Assembly (NCBI GenBank): GCA_023415775.1 | Contig: JAEZJM010000014.1 | Coordinates: forward strand, 1-64,000 | Source: Bacillota bacterium | GTDB lineage: Bacteria; Bacillota; Negativicutes; Sporomusales; UBA7701 | Direction of reading: 5' to 3' | Length of the DNA: 64,000 nt | In this document: one piece after another, positions 7,581 through 15,855 of the stretch | How positions within the stretch are numbered: position 1 is the first letter of the stretch | How the letters are laid out: every line of letters begins with the position of its first letter | Notes under the pieces: model-generated | What the model saw: the letters and a program-made list of their open reading frames with translations, nothing else | Told to the model about the DNA's origin: nothing | The model's database searches: none | Program-made: the position numbers and the translations under genes

Positions 7581-7921
7581 TATTCCACCTCCAAATGCTC
7601 CACCCGGAGTTCACGCCCGGAGACGATCTCCACCCCCGCCGACCCGCACCCGGGACACAGGAAGCGGAACCGCTCCACGCGGAATTCGCGGCCGCAGTCC
7701 CGGCACCTGGCGACGAGCGGCATCACTTCCACCTCGAGCTCGGCCGCCGCCGCCGCCGTCCCGGCCGCCAGCGAGGCGAAACAGAAGGTGAGCGCCTCAG
7801 GCACCACCTCGGTCATCTCCCCCACCTGCAGCTTGATGCGGACGACGGCCGTGGCGTCATTTTCCGCCGCGGCCTCCAGCACTATATCCAAGATTCCCTG
7901 GGCGATTGCCATCTCATGCAT
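7580..7921 (-). CDS. hypA: Hydrogenase maturation nickel metallochaperone HypA
   Basis: The 113-residue protein delivers nickel to hydrogenase precursors. The N-terminus is MHEMAIAQ, with the nickel-binding His2 and Glu3. The zinc site is formed by two CXXC pairs, CRDC and CPGC. It overlaps the hydrogenase protease gene by 8 bp at its start and hypB by 1 bp at its end, showing translational coupling. Confidence 0.93.
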   Translation of the reverse strand: MHEMAIAQGILDIVLEAAAENDATAVVRIKLQVGEMTEVVPEALTFCFASLAAGTAAAAAELEVEVMPLVARCRDCGREFRVERFRFLCPGCGSAGVEIVSGRELRVEHLEVE

Positions 7922-8378
7922 CGTCTAAGCCTCCCAATTCCGCGGCGATCAAGTCCGCCACCCTCCTTGCCGCGGCCGCCACCGGCGGCGACATATCCAG
8001 CCCCAAGTCCATTCCGGCCGGCTCCACCCCGAAAATGACGATGGGCGGCAGAGTAGCCGTCCGGGCCAGGAGCGCCAGCGACTGGGGAAGGGTGAATTCG
8101 TGCAGCGAGAAACCGGGGGCCCCCGCCGCCGTCCCAATATCGTCCGGCGTCAGGCGGTAGACCGTTCCCGGTTCGCCGCCGCCCGCGAGGGCGTCGACAA
8201 TGATAATCCTGGCGGCGTCAAGCAGCGAACCCAGTATCTCCAGCGACGCCACGCCGCCGTCCACCGTCTCCACGCCGGGAGGCAACTCCCGCGCCGCCAG
8301 CTCGTGCACGACATGGATACCCACTCCGTCGTCGCCCATCAACAGATTGCCGAAACCGACAACCACCGTCCGCCCCAT
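7914..8378 (-). CDS. Hydrogenase maturation protease (HycI/HyaD family)
   Basis: This is the endopeptidase that clips the C-terminal tail of the nickel-loaded hydrogenase large subunit. The 154-residue protein begins MGRTVVVGFGNLLMGDDGVG, the family signature with the metal-binding acid in the GDDG motif. A second acid lies in IIIVDAL and the conserved histidine in FSLHEFTLP. The frame is open 18 codons further, but GGAGGG immediately before 8378 and the family N-terminus fix the start. It is the first gene of the hyp group here. The hydrogenase it serves, and hypCDEF, must lie elsewhere. Confidence 0.88.
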   Translation of the reverse strand: MGRTVVVGFGNLLMGDDGVGIHVVHELAARELPPGVETVDGGVASLEILGSLLDAARIIIVDALAGGGEPGTVYRLTPDDIGTAAGAPGFSLHEFTLPQSLALLARTATLPPIVIFGVEPAGMDLGLDMSPPVAAAARRVADLIAAELGGLDDA

Positions 8379-8444
8379 TATACCCTCCGCCCGTTTCCCG
8401 TTATTTCCCGGGAAATAGATAAATTCCGACAAACCGCTGCGCGG

Positions 8445-10169
8445 TTAGTTCCTTTTCCGCCGCAACAGCGCCAGCGCCTCGACCGCCGGCCGCGTGTTCA
8501 CGATATCGGCGGCCGTCAGCCACCCCTTGCGGGCCATGGCGACGCCGTAAGCCACATAATCAAGCTCGGCCGGCGCGTGGGCATCGGGGTTGACCGCCAG
8601 CAGCACCCCCGCCTCCTTCGCCTTGCGGCACCACCGCCAGTCAAGATCGAGGCGGTAGGGACTGGCGTTGATCTCGATAACCGTCCCTGTGGCCGCCGCC
8701 GCGGCGACGACAGCGCCCAGATCGACGCCGTAGCCGTCCCTGGCCAGCAGTATCCGGCCGGTGGGATGGCCGAGAGCGCCCACATAGCGGTTCTCCATCG
8801 CCCGGATGATCCGGCGCGTCATGTCAGCCTCGCTCTGGCGGAAGGCGGAATGGACGGAGGCGATGACGAAATCGAACGCCGCCAGCACCTCGTCCGGGTA
8901 GTCGAGCGAACCGTCAGGCAGTATGTCGCACTCGATGGCCGCCATCAGCCGGAAATCGGGGTTAGCCGCGTTCAGCCGCTCGATCTCGCTGCGCTGCTCG
9001 GCCACCGTCTCGAGCCTGAGGCCGTGGGCGTACACCGCCGTGCGGCTGTGGTCGCTCACCCCCAGATACCCCCAGCCCCGCTCCTGCGCAGCTGCCGCCA
9101 TCTCCGCCGGCGTCGCGCTGCCGTCGGAGAAAGTCGTGTGCACATGGAAAACGCCGCGGATATCCTCCGCGCTTACCAGGGCGGGCAGCGTACCGGCGGC
9201 GGCGGCCCCGATCTCGCCCAGTCCCTCGCGCAGCTCAGGCTCGATATAGGCCAGCCCCAGCGCCCGGTAGAAAGCCGCTTCGTCGGCCACCGGCAGCCGC
9301 TCCCCGGCCGCCGTCTCGATGCCGTACTCGTTGATCTTCAGCCCTTTATCCTTGGCGAGGCCCCGCAGGCCGACATGGTGCTCCTTGCTGCCCGTAAAAT
9401 GGTGCAGCGTGGCGGCAAACTCCTCCGGCTTCACGGCGCGCACATCCATATTCATGCCGTTGGCCAGCTTGACGCTCGTCTTGGTCGGCCCCTGGCCAAG
9501 CACCGCTTCAACGCCGGGCAGCGCACCCACGAGCTCCGTCGCTTCCGCCGGCTCGGCCGCCGCCACAACGATATCGATATCCTTCACCGTCTCCTTACGG
9601 CGGCGGATGCTGCCGGCCACCGCCGCCCTCTCCACCCCTGGCTGGCCCTCCAGCCAGGCGACGATCTTCGCCGCCAGTGGCCAGGCATCAGCCAACAGAA
9701 ACTGCCCCTGGAACCGCTTCACATAGTCGATCCCCTGCAGAATCCGGTCCTGGGTCTTGGCGCCGAATCCGGGCAGCGCCACCAGCCGGTTCTCGCGGCA
9801 GGCGTACTCCAGCTCGCCGATCGAGTTGACGCCCAGCTTCTCATGGAGCTGCAGCGCCTTCTTCGGCCCCAGCCCGGGTATTTTAACCAGCTCGAACAGC
9901 ACCGGCGGCACGGACGCCTTAAGTTCCTCGTAATACGCCAGCCGGCCGGCGGCCAAAAACTCGCGGATCTTGAGACCGAGCGCCTGACCGATCCCTTTGG
10001 TCGCATCCATCCGGCCGCTGGTCACGAAACTTTCCAGGTCGTCGTCTAGCTCCTCCAAAATCCGCGCAGCCGTCTCGTACGCCCGGATCTTAAAGGGATT
10101 CTCCCCTTTCAGCTCCAGCAGCACGGCAATCTCGGCGAAAACCCCCGCCAGCTCCTGCTTGTCCGCCAT
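8445..10169 (-). CDS. polX: DNA polymerase/3'-5' exonuclease PolX
   Basis: The 574-residue bacterial family X polymerase is involved in base-excision repair. The order of domains is an N-terminal helix-hairpin-helix 8-kDa domain (ENPFKIRAYETAARIL; IPGLGPKKALQLH; LPGFGAKTQDRIL), then a palm domain with the nucleotidyltransferase signature GSIRRRKETVKDIDIVV. A thumb follows (FTGSKEHHVGLR). The C-terminal PHP domain of about 240 residues carries the metal motifs FHVHTTFSDG, GVSDHS, IECDI, ASVHSA, GHPTGR and NPDAHAP. Length and architecture are complete. It lies 10 bp downstream of the spoVD-like gene. Confidence 0.93.
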   Translation of the reverse strand: MADKQELAGVFAEIAVLLELKGENPFKIRAYETAARILEELDDDLESFVTSGRMDATKGIGQALGLKIREFLAAGRLAYYEELKASVPPVLFELVKIPGLGPKKALQLHEKLGVNSIGELEYACRENRLVALPGFGAKTQDRILQGIDYVKRFQGQFLLADAWPLAAKIVAWLEGQPGVERAAVAGSIRRRKETVKDIDIVVAAAEPAEATELVGALPGVEAVLGQGPTKTSVKLANGMNMDVRAVKPEEFAATLHHFTGSKEHHVGLRGLAKDKGLKINEYGIETAAGERLPVADEAAFYRALGLAYIEPELREGLGEIGAAAAGTLPALVSAEDIRGVFHVHTTFSDGSATPAEMAAAAQERGWGYLGVSDHSRTAVYAHGLRLETVAEQRSEIERLNAANPDFRLMAAIECDILPDGSLDYPDEVLAAFDFVIASVHSAFRQSEADMTRRIIRAMENRYVGALGHPTGRILLARDGYGVDLGAVVAAAAATGTVIEINASPYRLDLDWRWCRKAKEAGVLLAVNPDAHAPAELDYVAYGVAMARKGWLTAADIVNTRPAVEALALLRRKRN

Positions 10170-10179
10170 GCGGCACCTC

Positions 10180-12162
10180 CTACCTGGGTTCGAAATAAAC
10201 GGTCACTTCCGCGCCCGGATTGACGATAGTGTTTGGCGGCACCGTCTGTCTGACCGCCACGCCGCTGCCCACCGGCACAAAAACCAGTCCCGCCTCGGCC
10301 AGGATGTCCCCGGCGTCGCGCATACTCCGGCCGAGGACATTAGGCGCCGCCACCTTGCCCGGTCCGGGCTTCACGGCCGGCGCCACCGCCTGCTTGACCG
10401 GGGCCTGCGCCGGCGGAGACGGCCGCGCCGCCGGCACACTGGCCAGTTCGGCGGCGTTATGCGGGCGGATGGTGAGATAGCGCATCACCTGATTCATAAT
10501 CTCCCCGAAAACCGGCGCGGCAATCTCGCCGCCGTAATACGCGCCCACCGGGTCGTCGATGACGACCAGCGCCGCCACCTGCGGGTCTTCCGTCGGCCCG
10601 AAGCCCACGAAAGAAGCGATATAGCGTCCGGCCTCGTAGCCGCCGCCGCTCTCCTTCAGCCTTTCGGCCGTACCCGTCTTACCGGCGAAACGATAACCCT
10701 TCACAGCCGCCCGCTTCCCGCCGCCTTCGCTGATGACCTTCTCCATCAGGCCGGTGAGCAGCTTGGACGTTTCGGGACTTATCACCTGCCGCACCCGCTG
10801 CGTGGGCGTGGCCGACGCCAGCGAGCCGTCGGCGTTATAAACCTCCTTGATTATATACGGCTTGACCAGCACGCCGTCGTTGGCGATCGCCGACACCGCC
10901 GTCAGCAGCTGCAGCGGCGTAACGGCGATGCTCTGTCCGATGGCCATCGTGGCCAGGTCGGAATCGCGCATATCCTCGGACTTGAACAGCAGCCCCTCTT
11001 CCTCGCCGGGCAGCTCGATATCGGTAGCCTGTCCGAACCCGAAAGCGCGGGCGTAGTTATTCAGCCGCTCCGCCCCCAGCCGGAGGCCAATCTGGACGAA
11101 GCTCGTGTTGATCGAATTCTTGATCACGTCGATGAGCGGCACCGTTCCGTAGCTGTCACCGCTCCAGTTCTTGATCCGGCGGCCAGACACCTCGATATAG
11201 CCGTTATCGACGAACCGCTCGTTCATCCCGATCACCTTTTCCTGCAGGGCGGCCGCAGCCACCAGCGCCTTGAAGGTCGAGCCCGGCTCATAGATTACCG
11301 AAACGGCCCTGTTCTTCCACTCCCCGGCCCCGTAACGGTAAAAACGGTTGGGATCGAACCCCGGCCGCGACGCCATCGCCAGAATCTCGCCGGTGCGCGG
11401 ATTCATAATAATAACCGTGGCGCCGCGGGCCTGCGTCCGCGCCATCACCTTGTCCAGGCTCTGCTCGACGATGAACTGGATGGCGCTGTCGATAGTCAGA
11501 TAAACGCTTTTGCCCTGTTTCACCGGCTTGAACATCACGCTCGACCGCAGGATGGGGATGCCGTAGCTGTCGGTATCCACCGCCTGTCTCACAAGTTCGC
11601 CCTTGATCGTCTTGTCGAGCGCCATCTCTATCCCGCTCAGGCCGACATCGTCAGTGCCGACAAAACCCAGCACCTGGGCCGCCAGGCCGTCGTTGGGATA
11701 ATAGCGTTTGCTCTCTTCGATAAAACTGAGACCGCGGATATTCTCCGCCTTAATGAGATCGACAACCTTCTGGGCTGCCTCCGGCTCCAGCGTCCGCTTC
11801 AGCCAGACAAAGCTTCCGCCCGCCAGCAGCCTGTCGCGCACCGCCTCTGTCTTCATATCCAGGATGGGGGCCAGCTTCGCGGCCATTGCGGCCGGTTCCT
11901 TGTTAAACTCGCGGGGATTAACGTACAGCGACTTGCGAAGACTACTTATAGCCAGTTCGCGGCCGCTCCGGTCATAGATCGTGCCGCGCGGCGACTGAAG
12001 CAGCTTGCTGTCGCGGAGCTGCGTGCGCGACTTCTCCGCCAGATGCCGCCCCTCGACAAACTGCACCCAGGCGATGCGCCCGACCAGAGCTATGATCGCC
12101 GCCAGCAGCAGGAACATAACGAAAGCGATCGATTTTCGCACCTGCGGCGTGGCCCTCGACAT
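10180..12162 (-). CDS. spoVD: Stage V sporulation protein D-type penicillin-binding protein with C-terminal PASTA domain
   Basis: This 660-residue class B PBP is a transpeptidase that cross-links peptidoglycan. It has a short cytoplasmic start, one membrane helix (about residues 13-34), a dimerisation domain (RGTIYDRSGRELA), and a transpeptidase domain with STFK in EPGSTFKAL, SIN in KNSINTSF and KTGTAE. A proline/alanine-rich linker and one PASTA repeat end the chain. PASTA plus this length suits SpoVD (spore cortex), but vegetative PBP2/FtsI-type proteins look alike. The ATG at 12177 lies within the GGAGGG ribosome site, so the start is taken at 12162. Confidence 0.82.
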   Translation of the reverse strand: MSRATPQVRKSIAFVMFLLLAAIIALVGRIAWVQFVEGRHLAEKSRTQLRDSKLLQSPRGTIYDRSGRELAISSLRKSLYVNPREFNKEPAAMAAKLAPILDMKTEAVRDRLLAGGSFVWLKRTLEPEAAQKVVDLIKAENIRGLSFIEESKRYYPNDGLAAQVLGFVGTDDVGLSGIEMALDKTIKGELVRQAVDTDSYGIPILRSSVMFKPVKQGKSVYLTIDSAIQFIVEQSLDKVMARTQARGATVIIMNPRTGEILAMASRPGFDPNRFYRYGAGEWKNRAVSVIYEPGSTFKALVAAAALQEKVIGMNERFVDNGYIEVSGRRIKNWSGDSYGTVPLIDVIKNSINTSFVQIGLRLGAERLNNYARAFGFGQATDIELPGEEEGLLFKSEDMRDSDLATMAIGQSIAVTPLQLLTAVSAIANDGVLVKPYIIKEVYNADGSLASATPTQRVRQVISPETSKLLTGLMEKVISEGGGKRAAVKGYRFAGKTGTAERLKESGGGYEAGRYIASFVGFGPTEDPQVAALVVIDDPVGAYYGGEIAAPVFGEIMNQVMRYLTIRPHNAAELASVPAARPSPPAQAPVKQAVAPAVKPGPGKVAAPNVLGRSMRDAGDILAEAGLVFVPVGSGVAVRQTVPPNTIVNPGAEVTVYFEPR

Positions 12163-12292
12163 CTTTGCACCCTCCAATAAGCTGATCTTTATGGTATATT
12201 CGCCGCCTGCCCCGCTTTCCCTGTCCTGTCGGCCATATTATTAGCCCCGTCCGCGGCCGCGATGCAGGCGTTTCCCATCCGCCGAAAAACAA

Positions 12293-12318
12293 AACCGGGA
12301 CGCATCCTCGCCCCGGTT
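12293..12318 (-). terminator. Intrinsic terminator of the TerC-family gene
   Basis: AACCGGG at 12293-12299 pairs with CCCGGTT at 12312-12318. On the minus strand the hairpin is followed by TTTTGTTTTT. It lies just past the stop codon at 12326. Confidence 0.7.
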
Positions 12319-12325
12319 AATAGGT

Positions 12326-13021
12326 TCAGTTAAGTTGTTCGTCGGCGGCCGCCCGCTCCTCGGCAGCCTCGACCGCTGTCTTCCGGTACTTATTGTTCCA
12401 CACCCCTGCGGCAATAACCGCGGCCGTAATCACTGCCGGCAGCAACCAGTGATGCATCATTTCCGTGTAAGCGGCCATAAGTTTGTCGCTTTGCATCATC
12501 TCGCCGGCCGTCCAGGCGATAAGGCCGGCTCCGGCGTACACGATGACCGGGAAACGATCCATCACCTTCAAAATGATCTGGCTGCCGAACACGATCAGCG
12601 GAATGCTCAGCGCCAGGCCGAGTCCGAGCAGAACATAGTCGCCCTTGGCAACCGCGGCGATCGCCAGCGTATTATCCAGGCTCATGATGATATCGGCGAT
12701 GATAATAGTCTTGACAGCCTTCCACAGCGAACTCGAAGCTTCGATGTTCTCCTCGCCGCCGTTTTCCAGCAGCAGTTTGGCGGCTATCCAGATGAGCAAC
12801 ACGCCGCCGAAAAATTGAACATACGGTATGTGCAAAAGTACAACTGCTACGACGGTCAATACCACCCGCAGCCCTATCGCCCCGGCACTACCCCACAGGA
12901 CGGCCATCTTCTGCTGCTTCGGAGGAAGCGCGCGGCTTGCCAGCGCAATCACCACGGCGTTATCCCCGCTCAGCACGATGTTTACCATCATGATTCCCAA
13001 TAGTGCGCCAAAGAACTCCAT
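12326..13021 (-). CDS. TerC family integral membrane protein (YjbE-like)
   Basis: The 231-residue protein has about seven hydrophobic segments and the TerC hallmarks: an acidic pair in NIVLSGDNAVVIALA near the start and a repeat of the motif in IIIADIIMSLDNTLAIAAVA. Members of this family are linked to metal-ion export, including manganese in YjbE/YkoY relatives, and to loading of exported metalloenzymes. The C-terminus is a short charged cytoplasmic tail. It is single, with its own terminator, and divergent from the MFS gene across a palindrome-rich spacer. A yybP-ykoY manganese riboswitch was looked for upstream and not seen. Confidence 0.85.
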   Translation of the reverse strand: MEFFGALLGIMMVNIVLSGDNAVVIALASRALPPKQQKMAVLWGSAGAIGLRVVLTVVAVVLLHIPYVQFFGGVLLIWIAAKLLLENGGEENIEASSSLWKAVKTIIIADIIMSLDNTLAIAAVAKGDYVLLGLGLALSIPLIVFGSQIILKVMDRFPVIVYAGAGLIAWTAGEMMQSDKLMAAYTEMMHHWLLPAVITAAVIAAGVWNNKYRKTAVEAAEERAAADEQLN

Positions 13022-13277
13022 TTTTTGTACCCCTTTTCTTGCGTCAATATAGTGCGAACATGACTATATTCAGTTAGCGACGAACCCGCTCCGCCTCCTT
13101 CGCGACCAAGTAATAATACCAGGTATTAATCAATGCGGCCATGCTTTATTTTAGCAGGGGATAATGCGGCCGACAAGAGTGCTTGTCGCAAATATCCTGT
13201 ATACATAACGACGCTGTCGTTTTATCTGTTATAATAGGATTAGCATAATACCCGTTTCAACAAGGGAAGGTGTCCCG
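13022..13277. promoter_or_regulatory. Divergent TerC/MFS control region with four inverted repeats
   Basis: Between the two divergent genes lie four perfect inverted repeats. They are AATATAGT/ACTATATT (13046-13053 and 13063-13070), TAATACC-A-GGTATTA (13114-13128), CGACAAG/CTTGTCG (13171-13188) and AACGAC-GCT-GTCGTT (13207-13221). A TATAAT at 13230-13235 is the likely -10 of the MFS gene and has no good -35 box. The fourth repeat occupies the -35 position and so looks like a repressor site. The others are unassigned. Confidence 0.5.
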
Positions 13278-14495
13278 ATGCCTCCGTTACCCGAATGGAA
13301 AAAGAATCTCGCCGCCCTGTGGTTCGCCCAGCTCGCCGGCATGGGCGCAATCACCGGCGTCATGGCTTTTTTGCCGCTCTATGTCCGCGACCTCGGTATC
13401 ACCAACCTCGAAGCAGCCAGCGTCTGGTCGGGACTCCTTATGGGGGCGACGCCGCTGGTCGCCGCCATGGCGGGACCGTACTGGGGAGCGGTGGCCGACC
13501 GCCACGGCCGTAAACTGATGGTCATGAGGGTCATGTTCGCCTTCTTCACCGTCATGGTGCTGATGGGCTTCGTGGCCTCGGTTAACCAACTGCTCTTCCT
13601 CCGTATCATCCAGGGCGTCTGCGGCGGCTTCACCGCCGCCGCCCTCGCCCTCGTCACCTCGCTGAGCCCTCCCGACCAGATAACCTGGACCCTCGGCATA
13701 TTCCAGACGGCCATGATTGCCGGCAGCGCCTTCGGCCCCATGTTCGGCGGCATTATCGCCGACCATTTCGGTTACCGGTGGGCGTTCGTCTCCTTCGGCC
13801 TCCTCTGTCTCCTGTCGCTTATCATCATCCGCCTCGCCGTCGTCGAGCGCTTCACGCCCGCGGCCGCCGCGGCCAAGCAACCCGTCTGGCGCGAGATCGG
13901 CGCCATAATAACAATCCCCGGTCTGTGGCTGACACTCGCCCTCCAGTTCCTTATCCAGTTCGCCATGATGATCATCGCCCCCATCTTGCCCATCTACGTC
14001 CACGTCCTGTCCCCCAACCTTACCTACATCGCCAGCGCCGCCGGCGCCATCATCGCCGCCGCCGGCCTCACCAGCGCCGTCGCCTCGGCCGCGATGGGCA
14101 AAATCAGCAAACGGTTCAGCCACCGGGCAATCCTGATAGCGGCCGGCGCCCTGTCGGCGCTGTGCTTTGCCGCCCAGGCCCTCGCCGACAACGTCCTCCT
14201 CTTTGGGGCGATGCGGGCCGTCAGCGGCTTTTTCCTCGGCGCCATGCTCCCCACCGTCAACGCCCTTACCTACTTCCTCATCCCCGAAGAGAAACGGGGG
14301 GTCGCCTACGGCGTCACCACCGCCTCGATGCAGATGGGCATCGTCTTCGGTCCCATCAGCGGCGGCGCTCTGGCCGTATACTTCGGCTTCCCGTCCGTCT
14401 TCTGGCTTTCCGCGCTACTGTTCGCCGCCGTGGCCGTCGGCGTAGCGCTCGTCCGCAGCCTTCCCGACACCGGCAGCGGCAAAGACCCCGGCTGA
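13278..14495 (+). CDS. MFS transporter, multidrug/sugar efflux type
   Basis: The 405-residue protein has 12 predicted membrane helices. The major facilitator motif A lies between helices 2 and 3 as GAVADRHGRKLMVMR, and a second copy (GKISKRFSHR) lies between helices 8 and 9. The helix-5 motif C region GSAFGPMFGG is typical of proton-driven drug exporters. It is probably an inner-membrane drug/H+ antiporter, though the substrate is unknown. The ATG at 13278 follows GGGAAGG. A palindrome at the -35 position (control-region entry) suggests a local repressor, but no regulator gene lies beside it. Confidence 0.85.
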   Translation: MPPLPEWKKNLAALWFAQLAGMGAITGVMAFLPLYVRDLGITNLEAASVWSGLLMGATPLVAAMAGPYWGAVADRHGRKLMVMRVMFAFFTVMVLMGFVASVNQLLFLRIIQGVCGGFTAAALALVTSLSPPDQITWTLGIFQTAMIAGSAFGPMFGGIIADHFGYRWAFVSFGLLCLLSLIIIRLAVVERFTPAAAAAKQPVWREIGAIITIPGLWLTLALQFLIQFAMMIIAPILPIYVHVLSPNLTYIASAAGAIIAAAGLTSAVASAAMGKISKRFSHRAILIAAGALSALCFAAQALADNVLLFGAMRAVSGFFLGAMLPTVNALTYFLIPEEKRGVAYGVTTASMQMGIVFGPISGGALAVYFGFPSVFWLSALLFAAVAVGVALVRSLPDTGSGKDPG

Positions 14496-14739
14496 CACAC
14501 CCCCTGCGCCGCAAACCGCAATATTTAGTTAGTCGCAAATATTGCTATAACTTGTCACTATTCGTTTTGGGGCGCGGAAAAGTCTCTGCCGCAACCGCCG
14601 TTTCAAGCCAACACATAATAATATTTTATTCACGACATACAACTATTGCCGGTTCGCTTGAATTTCCCATTCGCAGGGGAATCGGTTCGCGTGTTGAATT
14701 AATTAGGGATAATCCCCATACTAAGGCGGTGTACCTAAT
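14496..14739. other. Intergenic stretch with an AT-rich inverted repeat
   Basis: No gene is seen. GCAATATTT (14518-14526) and AAATATTGC (14537-14545) form a perfect 9-bp inverted repeat just after the MFS stop. It could end MFS transcription but lacks a T tract. An 11-base sequence GTCGCAAATAT occurs here (14532) and also upstream of the MFS gene (13185). Near the next start, GGGATAATCCCC is a short palindrome. Confidence 0.4.
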
Positions 14740-15813
14740 ATGAAGAAACTCCTCATCCTTCTGATAGCGCTGTTTTGCATGTATTCTCCGGCTTTTTCCG
14801 CCCCCCAGCAGTCTCCTGCCGCGCAGTCCGGCCAAACCGTTCAGGAGCAGCCCGTTTTGTCGGCGGCTCCCGCCTGGCCCGCCAAGGCCGCGTGGGTCGG
14901 CCAGCAGGCGACCGTCGTTCCCGCCAAGCTCTACGCTTCCGCCAGCTACCTGCTCATATTCAGCGAGCCTGGCCAGGACATCAGCGGCATCGATCAGCTC
15001 TTCCTCGCCCGCAAGCACATCGGCCAAACCTTTACCATCCAGGGCCTGCACAAACTGACGAAAAAGGGCGCTAATACGCAGTACTTCTGGAAGCTGTCCG
15101 GCAAAAACGGCGCCGTCCTGTGGGTCAGAGACTATCCGGATGTCGAGCTGACCGGCCTGCCGTTCGCCCTTGCCAGCGAGATCGAGGCCGAAAAACAGGC
15201 GATCGCCGAAATCAATTCTCTTGTCGGAACCACCCTCTGGATCGACCGCAACCTAATCCCCGCCGGGGAGCTAACCGCGAACGTCAGCCACCTCGCCCCC
15301 CTCACCGTCACGGCCTTCAAGTCCGCAGGCCCCTTCAGCGAGGCCTACTCTCTGGCCTTCCGCCGGGAAGACGGCACTCCGGTGGTATGGACCGTTGCGC
15401 CGACGGGCGCCCGGGCCGCCTTCAGCAACAACCAGTTTTACGGCATGATCAGGAGCAGCTTCATGCGCCATGAGCCCCAAACGCTTTTCCCCCACTGGCC
15501 CCAGGCCGACTGGCAGCTCGTCCGTGCTCAGGAGATCCGCGTTGGCTGGGACCGCGAAAAAGTCATCCTGAGCTGGGGCGAGCCGCGTACGGCGCCTATG
15601 CTGGTGCCCTCGGGCCCCGAAGAGGATGCCTACGAATGGCGATACGGCAAATATTACCTGTACTTCCGCAAAAACGTGCTGACAAAGATCAAGATTCCCG
15701 ACCCGGCTTCCGTCAACCAAAAGCCAGGCGATAAAAAGGGCGAAAAAGACGCACTCCCGAAAATGATTGAGCTACAGGAAGCGAAAAAAACCGAGGCCGG
15801 TGAGCCCAAATAA
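14740..15813 (+). CDS. Secreted protein of unknown function with a C-terminal BamE/SmpA-like motif
   Basis: The 357-residue protein starts with a clear signal peptide (MKKLLILLIALFCMYSPAFSA). A Gln/Pro/Ala-rich linker follows, then a region with alternating strands that I do not recognise (about residues 55-235). Near the C-terminus the segment EIRVGWDREKVILSWGEPR has the form of the 'GMTxxxVxxxxGxP' motif of BamE/OmlA-like and related envelope proteins. The lysine-rich tail after residue 325 is probably disordered. The location should be extracytoplasmic. It is a single gene ending in a strong bidirectional terminator. No function can be assigned. Confidence 0.7.
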   Translation: MKKLLILLIALFCMYSPAFSAPQQSPAAQSGQTVQEQPVLSAAPAWPAKAAWVGQQATVVPAKLYASASYLLIFSEPGQDISGIDQLFLARKHIGQTFTIQGLHKLTKKGANTQYFWKLSGKNGAVLWVRDYPDVELTGLPFALASEIEAEKQAIAEINSLVGTTLWIDRNLIPAGELTANVSHLAPLTVTAFKSAGPFSEAYSLAFRREDGTPVVWTVAPTGARAAFSNNQFYGMIRSSFMRHEPQTLFPHWPQADWQLVRAQEIRVGWDREKVILSWGEPRTAPMLVPSGPEEDAYEWRYGKYYLYFRKNVLTKIKIPDPASVNQKPGDKKGEKDALPKMIELQEAKKTEAGEPK

Positions 15814-15846
15814 CAAAAGAAGCGGCAAATGCCGCTTCTTTTGTTA
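15811..15846. terminator. Bidirectional intrinsic terminator
   Basis: A 17-bp perfect stem (15811-15827 with 15830-15846) has a 2-base loop and runs of A and T at its base on both sides. It separates the convergent secreted-protein gene (+) and sdaAA (-), and starts within the stop codon of the former. Confidence 0.85.
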
Positions 15847-15855
15847 TGTTTTATA

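Noticed and set aside
8100..12180. Long plus-strand open frames (649 and 727 codons) opposite polX and the spoVD-like gene
   Set aside because: They are the complements of well-supported minus-strand genes in GC-rich DNA, have no ribosome sites and translate to Arg/His/Gln-rich sequence without motifs.
13022..13140. A yybP-ykoY manganese riboswitch upstream of the TerC-family gene
   Set aside because: TerC-family genes often have one, so the leader was read for the conserved loops. They are not there; only inverted repeats are seen.
14518..14545. A terminator for the MFS gene
   Set aside because: The 9-bp AT-rich inverted repeat has a 10-base loop and no T tract, so it is recorded only as an inverted repeat.
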